From Lachnospiraceae bacterium (lineage in GTDB: Bacteria; Bacillota; Clostridia; Lachnospirales; Lachnospiraceae), in assembly GCA_024683645.1 (NCBI GenBank), contig JAIKYA010000094.1:1-59719 (forward strand): DNA of 59,719 nucleotides, written 5' to 3'. The notes under the pieces are model-generated. The model saw only the letters and a program-made list of their open reading frames with translations. It did not search any database and was not told the origin of the DNA. Below, piece after piece: positions 34,670-43,500 of the stretch (positions are counted from its first letter, which is position 1; every line of letters begins with the position of its first letter). The position numbers were made by a program, and so were the translations under genes.

Positions 34670-35413
34670 TCATTCCTCCGCTCCGCCGCCGGTCCTGTAG
34701 CTTATGAGTTCCAGGAAAATGGATTCGAGGTCTTTGCCGGGATGGGCTTTTTCAAGATCTTCGACTGTTCCCTGATAGATGGAACGGCCATGATTGATTA
34801 TCATGATATGATCACAGAGCTTCTCTGCGACTTCGAGTACATGAGTAGAGAAGAGTACGCAGTTTCCTTTAGCTGCATGTTCGCGCATCATCTGTTTCAG
34901 CTCGAAAGCAGCGCTCGGATCCAGACCGGTCATAGGCTCGTCAAGTATCCATACAGGCGGTTCGTGTATGAGCGCAGCTATGACCATCAGTTTCTGGCGC
35001 ATGCCGTGTGAGTATTCCCTCATGGGAGTATCCAGAGCATCAGTTATGGCAAAGCGCTCCGAAAATTCTTTTATCCGGGGAGTCCTGTCAGCGGCGGGAA
35101 CTTTGTATACATCTGCAATGAAATTGACATATTCCAGGCCGGTAAGCTGCAGGAGCACATCGGGATTATCAGAAACATAAGCAAAAGAAGATTTGGCTTT
35201 CAGGGGTTCTTTTACAATATCGTAGCCGTTTATCACAGCTTCCCCCGAGACAGGCTTAAGTATTCCGGTCAGCATCTTGATAACAGTTGTCTTACCTGCG
35301 CCATTCGGGCCGGCGAAGCCGACGATCTCGCCCTTGCCTATTTCAAAAGATACATCGTCGACCGCTTTATGATCCGTTCCGTAGATCATAGTCAGATTTT
35401 TTGCTGAAATCAT
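34670..35413 (-). CDS. ABC transporter ATP-binding protein
   Basis: A 247-residue ATPase with Walker A GPNGAGKTT, Q-loop region FAYVSDNPDV, signature YSHGMRQK, Walker B VWILDEP and switch His in LFSTHVLE. The signature YSHGM rather than LSGGQ is common in ABC-2 export systems of the NatA/CcmA type. It is the first gene of the minus-strand operon with the large permease. The ATG at 35413 follows AAAGGAGG. A promoter with a perfect palindrome in its spacer is upstream. Confidence 0.93.
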   Translation of the reverse strand: MISAKNLTMIYGTDHKAVDDVSFEIGKGEIVGFAGPNGAGKTTVIKMLTGILKPVSGEAVINGYDIVKEPLKAKSSFAYVSDNPDVLLQLTGLEYVNFIADVYKVPAADRTPRIKEFSERFAITDALDTPMREYSHGMRQKLMVIAALIHEPPVWILDEPMTGLDPSAAFELKQMMREHAAKGNCVLFSTHVLEVAEKLCDHIMIINHGRSIYQGTVEDLEKAHPGKDLESIFLELISYRTGGGAEE

Positions 35414-35443
35414 AACAAACCTCCTTTGGTAAAGCTTTTGAAT

Positions 35444-35474
35444 ATTATATCACAGTTATTTATATAACTGTCAG
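35444..35474 (-). promoter_or_regulatory. Regulated promoter of the ABC operon
   Basis: On the minus strand CTGACA (35474-35469) and TATAAT (35449-35444) are 19 bases apart. The perfect palindrome at 35452-35471 fills the spacer. Long spacers with a dyad between the hexamers are typical of promoters remodelled by MerR-type activators, though a repressor such as a GntR protein could also use the site. Confidence 0.6.
35452..35471. promoter_or_regulatory. Palindromic operator between divergent genes
   Basis: ACAGTTAT-TTAT-ATAACTGT is a perfect inverted repeat with 8-bp arms. It lies inside the ABC-operon promoter and just upstream of the -35 of the DUF2812 promoter, so one regulator could act on both directions. 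Confidence 0.65.
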
Positions 35475-35485
35475 ATTATTTATAC

Positions 35486-35514
35486 TTGTGGTAACGAAAA
35501 TAATCGGGTATAAT
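35486..35514 (+). promoter_or_regulatory. Sigma-A promoter of the DUF2812 gene
   Basis: TTGTGG (35486-35491) and TATAAT (35509-35514) are 17 bases apart, about 32 bases before the start codon. Confidence 0.75.
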
Positions 35515-35546
35515 AGTTTGGTATGATGAGAGGGAGGTGGTAAGAT

Positions 35547-36188
35547 ATGTCATATATAAACAGATATTTCGCTGCCATAAAGCACATTGCGCCCTCTGAC
35601 ATGGAGTATTACCTTGAAGAGATGGCATCGAAAGGATATATACTTGCCCCGCTGTCACAGGGCGGCCTTTTCTGCCTGAAGTTTGCCGAGAGCCGTGGTG
35701 AGCATGTCAAGTACGTTGTTGATGTGACCGGCCTGCAGAAGCATATGTATATGAAGATGCTTATCGACAAAGGCTGGGAATATATGGGACAGGTGCTGAA
35801 CTGTCATATATGGAAGATGAGCTATGATGGCAGTGAACGTCCTGCCGATTTTGCAGATCAGAGATGTATCAGAGCTCATTGTATAAAAATGGGAATTGTT
35901 TTTGCACTGGTCGCAGTTATGCTCCTTCTTCTTTTTGCAGGTTACATATTTCTGATCTACAAAGAACATGCGGCTGCGGTACCGGAAAAACATGATGTTC
36001 TGTACGGCATAATGGCTGCGCTGCAGATACCGTTTGCAGCGGTATTCGGAATTCTTTCAGCCAGACTGTTTAAGGAAGCGGGAAGAAGAAAAGCGAATAT
36101 TGAGAGAGATATGGTATTTCGGACTTCCAGAAAAGCGGAAGAGGAGTACAGTGAATATACAGAAGAAGATACGGAAGAAGATATCTAA
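35547..36188 (+). CDS. DUF2812 domain membrane protein
   Basis: A 213-residue protein. The N-terminal ~90 residues (DMEYYLEEMASKGYILAPL, LIDKGWEYMGQVLNCHIWK) match DUF2812, followed by two membrane helices (about 113-137 and 150-170) and an acidic tail. DUF2812 proteins are common in Firmicutes and often accompany PadR-type regulators and transporters; their role is not known. The ATG at 35547 follows GGGAGGTGG. It is divergent from the ABC exporter and shares the operator region, so a link to that transporter is plausible. Confidence 0.82.
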   Translation: MSYINRYFAAIKHIAPSDMEYYLEEMASKGYILAPLSQGGLFCLKFAESRGEHVKYVVDVTGLQKHMYMKMLIDKGWEYMGQVLNCHIWKMSYDGSERPADFADQRCIRAHCIKMGIVFALVAVMLLLLFAGYIFLIYKEHAAAVPEKHDVLYGIMAALQIPFAAVFGILSARLFKEAGRRKANIERDMVFRTSRKAEEEYSEYTEEDTEEDI

Positions 36189-36209
36189 GTGATACAGGGA
36201 GGATTTGAG

Positions 36210-36545
36210 ATGAAAAAGCTGGAGATAATCACAAGGACGGAAAAGCTTAATGAACTGAGGGCTATCCTCGAGGAGTTCGGTGTAACCGGACTGAACATCC
36301 TTCATATGGAGGGGTACGGAAACCAGAGAGGACATTATGAAGACTATGAGCCTGAAAAGGCAGTGCAGCTTTTGCCTATGATAAAGGTTGAGACTGTGGT
36401 GGATGCGTCCATAGCAGGAACTCTCATAGAAAAGATCTCAAAAGGGATAAGGACCGGTAATTACGGCGATGGCAAGATCTTCGTTATAAACGTTGAGGAC
36501 GCCATCCGTATCCGTACCGGCGAGCGCGGAAAAGGAGCTCTCTGA
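36210..36545 (+). CDS. P-II family nitrogen regulatory protein
   Basis: A 111-residue P-II protein with the normal fold length. MKKLEIITRTEKLNELRAIL begins strand 1 and helix 1; the T-loop region is GYGNQRGHYEDYEPEKA, and the C-terminal signature is DGKIFVINVEDAIRIRTGERG. P-II trimers bind ATP/ADP and 2-oxoglutarate and control ammonium transporters, glutamine synthetase or nitrogenase. The usual uridylylated Tyr in the T-loop cannot be assigned with confidence. No amtB is next to it, which is unusual. ATG at 36210 follows GGGAGG; the in-frame GTG at 36189 lacks a ribosome site. Confidence 0.9.
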   Translation: MKKLEIITRTEKLNELRAILEEFGVTGLNILHMEGYGNQRGHYEDYEPEKAVQLLPMIKVETVVDASIAGTLIEKISKGIRTGNYGDGKIFVINVEDAIRIRTGERGKGAL

Positions 36546-36585
36546 TCCCGCAGTTACAGATTACATAAATTAATTCTGTCTACCG

Positions 36586-36612
36586 GCCATGCACCTTGTG
36601 CATGGCTTTTTT
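36586..36612 (+). terminator. Terminator after the P-II gene
   Basis: GCCATGCAC-CTT-GTGCATGGC is a perfect 9-bp stem followed by TTTTTTCTT. Confidence 0.92.
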
Positions 36613-36621
36613 CTTGTCCAC

Positions 36622-36800
36622 ACCTCATTGGACGGCGCCCGGCTTTTACCGGTCGCCGTCCCCACTTCATCGGACAACGCCCGTCTTTCACCGGTCGCCG
36701 TCCCCACTTCATCGGACAACGTCCGGCTTTCACCGGTCGCTGTCCATACTCCGTTGGACGTTGCCCAGACTTCGCCGGCTGCCGTCCGCACTCCGTAGCA
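36622..36800. repeat. Four tandem copies of a diverged 42-bp repeat
   Basis: A 42-base unit containing CACCGGTCGCCGTCCCCACT recurs about four times with increasing divergence to the right. Several frames are open through it on both strands only because 42 is a multiple of three. No ribosome site or protein family supports a gene, so it is reported as a non-coding repeat. Confidence 0.75.
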
Positions 36801-36846
36801 TCTCGATAAGCCCTGCTAAGCCGCTCGTGCACTAAGCTCAAACATC

Positions 36847-36912
36847 GCAGCAAATGCAATCCCGGACTCTCAACATCCCCTGCGGGGAGTTGATCCGTCC
36901 GGGATCTGCTGC
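36847..36912. repeat. Large imperfect hairpin in the repeat region
   Basis: Outer arms GCAGCA/TGCTGC, then ATCCCGGAC/GTCCGGGAT (36859-36867 with 36897-36905), TCAAC/GTTGA and CCCC/GGGG close on the loop TGC. About 24 base pairs form in total. It could be a structured RNA or part of a dispersed element together with the adjoining 42-bp repeats. Confidence 0.6.
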
Positions 36913-37105
36913 TCGTCTTCGCTAAGTGCCTCGCTAAGTCGCAGGGCATATCTGCCATGCTGCGGAGTGCTCGTCACAGGAGAACAGGGGGTGTTCATCA
37001 GGTTTTTTGTTCTGAGGATTCCTGTTCATTAAACAGCAGGCGGCTATACAATAATTCTTGAAGGGGGCAGGGGGCATGTAAAGGGGAGAAAAGGTATGAT
37101 GTAAA

Positions 37106-37473
37106 GGTTACATAACTCAAAAAAATATAATATAAGAAAAATGTGTAATGGTTTACATAAAAATGAAATTTGGTCTCAGAAAAGTGTGCAGAACGGCTGG
37201 GATAAGAATAAAATGACAAAAGAAATATATTCTAAAATATATAAATAATAAAACTGACTAATCTGAAGGGAAGATTTGGTAAATATATTTATTGGATTAG
37301 TTAACATAATAATAAAATTAAATAAAAAAGATAGTTTACATAAATGAATTATTGCGATAGATAACATACTGGACAGGAATGTTGAAAAAGGTTAACATAA
37401 ATAGTAGGTTTACATAATATATTAGTCTGTATAAAGGTTTACATAAGTATAAAACATAAGCATCTTACATAAG
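37106..37473. repeat. Array of about ten TTTACATAA-like motifs in an AT-rich gap
   Basis: The stretch 36960-37566 has no gene. Within it the motif GGTTTACATAA or close variants (TTAACATAA, TTACATAA) recurs at 37106, 37150, 37300, 37334, 37360, 37390, 37407, 37437, 37452 and 37464, all in the same orientation but with uneven spacing (12 to 150 bases). It resembles a cluster of protein-binding sites upstream of the nuclease-helicase gene. A single copy is also found upstream of valS (50188-50198). Confidence 0.65.
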
Positions 37474-37531
37474 TATTTTATAGCATTACCACCCGGTTGG
37501 AACAGACAGGATGATTGGGGGAATAATGTGC

Positions 37532-37560
37532 TTGCAGAATGTATGTTCTGATGATATTAT
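37532..37560 (+). promoter_or_regulatory. Promoter of the nuclease-helicase gene, placed for a leaderless mRNA
   Basis: TTGCAG (37532-37537) and TATTAT (37555-37560) are 17 bases apart. The -10 ends six bases before the ATG, so transcription should start at or next to the start codon; no Shine-Dalgarno is present. Confidence 0.55.
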
Positions 37561-37566
37561 GTTTCC

Positions 37567-40119
37567 ATGAGTATAAATGAAGAACAGAAAAGCGGATACG
37601 AGATATGTCTGTCAGTGAGAGATCTGGTTGAATTCGTTTTTCGCTCCGGGGACATAGACAACCGTCGTACCGTATCGCCTGAAAAGGCAATGCAGGAGGG
37701 GAGCCGGCTGCATAGAATGCTTCAAAGGAGCATGGGAGAGGGATATACGGCCGAAGTTTTGCTTAAAACAGACTATGTCACGGAGAATTATACGGTTCAT
37801 ATTGAAGGCAGAGCGGACGGTATAATCGACGAAAGTGCAGCCAAAACAGAAGAACCGAGTCTTACAGCAAATCAAATTTCATTAAATCAATATTTGACAA
37901 ATGATGAATATCCTCAAATTACTATCGATGAGATAAAGACTGTTCACACTAAACTTGAACGTTTACGTGAAGCTGTTCCCGTACATCTTGCACAGGCCAA
38001 GGTATATGCCTATATATATGCGAGCCAAAATGGGCTTCCGTATATAAGAGTGAGGATGACTTACTGCAATGCCGAGACAGAGGAACTTAAGTATTTCTTT
38101 GAGGAGTATACTCTGGATGAGATAAGCGAATGGTTCGCAGGCGTTATGAAGGAGTATGAGAAATGGGCGGAGCGGGATTTTGAGTGGCATAAGCAAAGAC
38201 AGCGTTCGATAGAAGAAATGCAGTTTCCTTTTGAGTACAGGGAAGGACAGAAGCAGCTGGTAAGCTATGTCTATCAGACCATTAGCGAGAAAAAGAAGCT
38301 TTTTCTCGAAGCACCCACGGGAGTCGGAAAGACAATATCCACCATTTTCCCTGCTCTGAAGACCATGGGTGAGGGCAAGGCTGGCCGGATATTCTATCTG
38401 ACAGCCAGGACCATAACCAGGGCTGTTGCTGAGAATACCCTCGATATACTGAGAAAGAACGGACTGAAGCTTAAAGCTACGGTGATAACCGCAAAAGAAA
38501 AAATCTGCTGTAACGACAAAGTTGAGTGTAATCCGGATGCATGTCGGACGGCAAAAGGGCATTTTGACCGGGTTAACGATGCCATATATGAGGCGCTGAC
38601 CGTTTATGACGAGCTGGATCGGGAGACGATAAGTACTGTGGCCGCAAAGTATGATATCTGCCCGTTTGAATTCAGCCTGGATCTGTGTCTCTTCTCGGAT
38701 ATGATCATCTGCGATTACAACTATGTCTTTGATCCGCATGTCTATCTGAGACGTTTTTTCAGTGATGGCGGAAGCAGCGGGGCCGTATTTCTGGTTGACG
38801 AGGCTCATAATCTTGTGGATCGCGGCAGGGAGATGTACAGCGCCGAGCTGTATAAAGAAGACTTTCTTGAAATGAAAAGGAAGATAGAGCAGGCGTTGAT
38901 GGGACTTAGCGGAGAAACAGAGGATGCGGGCAAAAAAAAGGGTAAAAAGCCTAAATTCATTAAGGGAGTGTCTTTGCTGCCGAAGCTGATCAGAAATCTC
39001 GAAAAATGCAACAGAGAGATGCTTAAGATCAAACGCGGGTGTGAAAAGGCTAAGATCCTGGATGAGATAGACAGCTTTGTCGGTCAGGTCGAAGCGCTGA
39101 ATACTTCCTGCATGCAGTTTCTGGATGAAGAGGAGAACACCGGGATCAGGGAAGAGCTTCTTGAGTTCTGGTTTAGGATAGGACACTTCCTTCTGATATT
39201 TGAGAGGCTGGATGAGAACTACAGGATCTATGCAAGAATGAATGATGAAAACCGTTTTTTAATTCGTCTCTTCTGTGTAAACCCCGGAAAGAACCTTGAG
39301 GAGTGTGTGAAAAGAGGGGTGAGCGGTATCTTTTTTTCGGCCACTCTGCTCCCGATACAGTACTTCAAGCGGCTGCTCGGAGGAAATGAAAATGACTATG
39401 AAGCCTATGCTAAATCAGCATTTGATAAAAACAGATTAGCTGTATTTATAGATAGGGAAGTGACATCGAAGTACAGTAAAAGAAGCGATTATATGTACCT
39501 CAGCATAGCGAGTCACATTTATGAGACCATACAGGTAAATCCCGGAAATTATATCGTGTTTTCACCAAGCTTTTCTTACATGGAAAAACTGTATGCCGGA
39601 TTTGAGAAGCTTTTAATTCAAAATGATGAGATCGAGTGCATAATGCAAAAAGAGAAGATGAGTGAAGAAGAACGTGAATTGTTTTTGTCACGATTTATGT
39701 CAACCAAATACGAACTTACGTGCGGATTAAATAAGGATTATACAAAATCCCTGGTGGGCTTCTGCGTCCTCGGAGGGATTTTTTCGGAAGGGATAGACTT
39801 AAGAGAGGATGCTCTGATCGGAAGCATCATCATCGGGACGGGTATGCCGATGGTCGGATTTGAAAAAGAGGTCATCAAAGACTTCTTCGGAGAGAAGGGG
39901 TTTGACTATGCCTACAGGATACCGGGAATGAACAGGGTACTCCAGGCAGCCGGACGTGTGATCCGTACCGAAGAAGACAGGGGTATAGTCATGCTTATGG
40001 ACGAGCGCTTCCTCGACCGTTCCTATCAGCGCATGTTCCCCCGGGAATGGGCCGGCTTCTCCGTGATAGGCGGACGCAATATCACCGATGCGCTGGAAGG
40101 CTTCTGGTTCCGGAACTGA
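37567..40119 (+). CDS. DinG/XPD-type DNA helicase fused to an N-terminal PD-(D/E)XK nuclease-like domain
   Basis: An 850-residue protein. Residues about 40-210 look like a RecB/Cas4-type nuclease: EGSRLHRML, EGRADGIID (Asp), TIDEIKTVHTK (E-x-K) and LAQAKVYAYIYA (QxxxY). Residues about 230-850 form a superfamily 2 helicase: Walker A EAPTGVGKTISTIFPAL, four cysteines between ICCNDKVECNPDAC and YDICPFEFS that suit an XPD-type iron-sulfur cluster, DEAH box VFLVDEAHNLVD, and motif VI RVLQAAGRVIRTEEDRG. The predicted role is 5'-3' DNA unwinding with DNA cleavage in repair. There is no Shine-Dalgarno, and the promoter geometry predicts a leaderless mRNA. Such fusions occur in other Clostridia. Confidence 0.85.
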   Translation: MSINEEQKSGYEICLSVRDLVEFVFRSGDIDNRRTVSPEKAMQEGSRLHRMLQRSMGEGYTAEVLLKTDYVTENYTVHIEGRADGIIDESAAKTEEPSLTANQISLNQYLTNDEYPQITIDEIKTVHTKLERLREAVPVHLAQAKVYAYIYASQNGLPYIRVRMTYCNAETEELKYFFEEYTLDEISEWFAGVMKEYEKWAERDFEWHKQRQRSIEEMQFPFEYREGQKQLVSYVYQTISEKKKLFLEAPTGVGKTISTIFPALKTMGEGKAGRIFYLTARTITRAVAENTLDILRKNGLKLKATVITAKEKICCNDKVECNPDACRTAKGHFDRVNDAIYEALTVYDELDRETISTVAAKYDICPFEFSLDLCLFSDMIICDYNYVFDPHVYLRRFFSDGGSSGAVFLVDEAHNLVDRGREMYSAELYKEDFLEMKRKIEQALMGLSGETEDAGKKKGKKPKFIKGVSLLPKLIRNLEKCNREMLKIKRGCEKAKILDEIDSFVGQVEALNTSCMQFLDEEENTGIREELLEFWFRIGHFLLIFERLDENYRIYARMNDENRFLIRLFCVNPGKNLEECVKRGVSGIFFSATLLPIQYFKRLLGGNENDYEAYAKSAFDKNRLAVFIDREVTSKYSKRSDYMYLSIASHIYETIQVNPGNYIVFSPSFSYMEKLYAGFEKLLIQNDEIECIMQKEKMSEEERELFLSRFMSTKYELTCGLNKDYTKSLVGFCVLGGIFSEGIDLREDALIGSIIIGTGMPMVGFEKEVIKDFFGEKGFDYAYRIPGMNRVLQAAGRVIRTEEDRGIVMLMDERFLDRSYQRMFPREWAGFSVIGGRNITDALEGFWFRN

Positions 40120-40174
40120 TCGATACCGGGTTTGCTCCTATCCCGGAGCATCCGGAGTTTCATGCAACATACTA

Positions 40175-40291
40175 AAAAGTTCCCTTGAACATACTGACAA
40201 GTTTACTTTGGCTGTGGTAGACTTAAGTCATATAGAACTTGCTGAGAAAGACAGGCTCATAGCTGAAATGAGAGCAAAACCACAAAAATAA
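40175..40291 (+). pseudogene. Possible remnant of an Rpn-family gene C-terminus
   Basis: The frame reads TDKFTLAVVDLSHIELAEKD and ends in a short charged tail. KFTL.VVDLS.IELA resembles a segment near the C-terminus of Rpn-family proteins. No start, ribosome site or nuclease core precedes it, so it is likely a decayed fragment. The rest of 40120-40363 shows no gene. Confidence 0.35.
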
Positions 40292-40363
40292 CTGAATCAT
40301 GATGAGGAATACCGGGGGTGCCGGGGGATCCTCGGACTTTTACATATAATTTTAGGAGGGAAC

Positions 40364-40510
40364 ATGATGAAAAAGACTGAAAAAGCCGGAAAACCGCGTA
40401 AAATCAGGGCAAGGTGGAGAGCGGCGGCCGCTCTTTTACTTAGTGTTGTACTTGTGATCACAGATCTGCCGCCGGCTCTTCTTGACGGAGGTTTCGGAAT
40501 ATTCGGTTAA
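40364..40510 (+). other. Signal-peptide segment cut off by an in-frame TAA
   Basis: After TTAGGAGGGAAC, ATG at 40364 opens a typical signal peptide: Lys/Arg-rich start (MMKKTEKAGKPRKIRARWR), then hydrophobic AAAALLLSVVLVITDLPPALL. The frame meets TAA at 40508-40510 and then continues without another stop through to 45955. The stop thus separates the export signal from the surface protein to which it clearly belongs. Confidence 0.85.
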
Positions 40511-40540
40511 TTTTTCAATGAGACAGAATATATACCCGAG

Positions 40541-43500
40541 GTGAGGGCAGAGGGAGAACTGTATGTCGGAGGCGAAGCCCTGGCAGAGGGAGTGAGCGCT
40601 TCTGAGGGCAAAGTCAGGCACCTTGAGGGTAATGTGCTTGAGCTTAACGGCTATAGCTATGAGGGCAGCGGCTATGTAAATGGCAATAAGGCTTACGGTA
40701 TCTATGCCGAAGGCGACTGGACATTTGTGCTTGATGGTGATAACAGCATAGCGCTTACCGGAGATGAAGTAGAGGAAAGCTATGGTATACATGTTAGCGG
40801 AAAACTCACCATAGTCAATGCAAAGGATGGTGACGAAGATGTTCCCGGCAGCTTAAGCGTAACTGCGGGAGCTTCATATCACAAAAACGCCGGTATTTAT
40901 GCAAATGAGATGGAACTGAGCGCAGCCGGCAGCAGGGCAGTGAATATAAATGCAAATGGCGGAACGCTTACCGCTGACGGAGAAGAGGATTATACCCAGA
41001 TCATTGGTATATATGCAGTTAATTCATATGTGCAGGAAAGCGGAACGGTCATTGCCAAAGGAGGTACCCCTAAGAAGACCGGCAGTAATTCAAGAACTAT
41101 ACAGAGTTACGGGCTGCGCAGTGACAAACTTACGGTTACAGGCGGAAGCCTTGATGCGGAAGGCGGCAGGGGGATAATAGAACACGGATATGTTATAGGT
41201 ACAGGTATCTATCAGTCAGATAAGTTAAAAGCTGCAGTGTTTGCGGATTGTACGGTGACAGCAAGATCCGGTGACGGACGGGCTAATGCCGGCGATGCCA
41301 GTTCTGCGATTGAATGCGAGGGTGAAATATGCGTAAAGAAAGGAGCAAAGATAAGTGCGACAGCCAGCGTGACGACGTCCGATGTTGCATATGGTCTGGG
41401 TGCAGGACCGGCACGTATCGAGGGCGGTGAGATATATGCGGGTGCTTTTGGGGCAACAATCAGGAATACGGCATTTATTGCGGACGATATTGTTATAGCC
41501 AAGGGAAGTAATGCGGTCATAGAGGCTGAAGCTGGAGCAGCCATATTGCAGGAAGACTCAATGGTTATGATCTACAGCGAGGGAATCAATACAAATACGA
41601 TACAGATCGAGGAGGACAGCGGTGCGACTGTAACAGCCACTGCAGCTACAGGTGATAAGGCTGATGCCCGGGCGTTTGCTCTTCAGATGCGCGGATCGGG
41701 AAGTGTGATAAAGAGCGGTAACATTACCGCTACGGCTACTGCCGGGAACAGCAGAAACGGCAGCGTGATCGGGATGTATTGTTTTGGGGGAGCAGATATA
41801 AGAGGAGGGAAACTTGTATGTACCGCTAACGGTATCAATTTCAGCAGTGCGGGAATAGCACAGGGAGCAAGTGCAGCCGGCGGTATAAATATCTCAGGGG
41901 GAGAGGTAACAGCTGTGGCTGACCTTAAGGGACAGACGGCCAAGAGAAAAGAGGAGTCCCCCAATCAGTGTCTTGCATGCGGTATCTATATAGAAAGCGG
42001 GATAACAGGCTATGTGACCGGAGGAAAGCTTACAGCCAGGGGAGGCGATCTCGCAGTATATAATTACGGAGGCGGTCGCATGTTTAACGGCGCCGTGTTA
42101 TATGCTTCGGAGGATTTCACCGGCCGGGATGAGAAACTCCTTCCGGTAAGCGCATATGACATTCACAGGGGGAGTAATCAGCTTTCTGCATATAAATATA
42201 TCCGTTCCGAGGCGGGGGTAGCTGCGGCACCTGCCTGTGAGGATGTGGATATGGTTCAGCGATATAATAAAACTGACCTGTCAGTCGACCTTTCCGATAC
42301 ATTTCCCGCAGATGCGGGGATAGTCAGATATGTGACCAATGCGGTAGACAGCCGGGATCTGGGGATTTATGAGCCTGTTATCACGGATGAGGACGGAAAT
42401 CCTACAGAGAATACAACAGTAAGCGACGTTTATATCGATCAGGAGACAGGGATACTTACTGCAACGATAGATGCAACGCCTGAGTCAGCAGGGGATATAA
42501 TCACCTTTCCTGTTTCGGTACGATCCTCCAAATATGCGACGGTGCTGAGGAATGTGATCGTGACGATAAGCGATAAGGACGGGGGCGTTCTTTCGAATAT
42601 GAGCCAGCAGAGTATCTGTTATGGAGAGACTCTGCCGGCACCGGTATACACCAAGCCGGATGCGGAAGGCACTGAGAGCTTCAGATACAGCGGTACGCTT
42701 GATGACGGAACAGAGTATCCGCTCTCTGCGACGGCGCCTGATCAGGCAGGACACTATACGGTAAAAGTCACCTATGAGACCGCAGATACAAGGTATATAG
42801 GAAAGGCGGATTTCGTTATCAATCCGCTGGATATAGCAGATGCGGTCGTTACACTTGCTGCGGAGCAGAATGAATATGACGGGACTGAAAAGCCTGTGCT
42901 GATCGAGTCGGTAAAGATAGGTGATCTGGCACTCATCAAGGATGCTGATTATGAGATAAGCTCGGGTGGAACGGCAACAGAGATAGAAAACACGCTTGCG
43001 GTGATCACTGCGCTCGGAAACAACTATACGGGAACAAAGAGCTTTACCTGGCATCTTAAGAAACTGATACCTCAACTGACGGATTTTGTACTTCCGGGAT
43101 CTGCAGGACATGATTTCGAATATGATTATACAGGTGAGGCCATAAATATACCGGCACCTGTTCCGGCAGTAAACGGAATGGGTAAGGTTACAATGAGATA
43201 CAAGCTGAGAGACAGCGAAGAAGAACCCGGTGTTACAGCGCCTACGCTTCCGGGAACATATCTGCTGTATTTTGACGTGGCAGAGGGAAGCAGATATAAA
43301 GCAAAACAAGGATTCGAATTTGGAAACCTCAGGAAGCTGGTCATAAAGAAACTGCCTTATCCGGGGAACACCCGTCTTATATGCTATGTTGAAAGCGGAA
43401 GAGCACAGACAGGGGTGCGGGTGACCCTGCCGGAACCGCCCGGGGGAGGGCGATACAGTCTGGCTGAGACACAGAATATGTTAGCAGGAGTGATCGTCCC

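Noticed and set aside
36622-36800. CRISPR array.
   Set aside because: The 42-bp units are contiguous with no unique spacers, diverge progressively, and no cas genes are nearby.
36554-36958. Minus-strand frame of 134 residues with 14-residue repeats.
   Set aside because: It is explained by the 42-bp tandem repeat, which keeps several frames open at once; no start signal or family supports it.
37106-37473. CRISPR or plasmid replication origin.
   Set aside because: The repeated word is only 9-11 bases at irregular distance, and no replication initiator or partition gene is adjacent.
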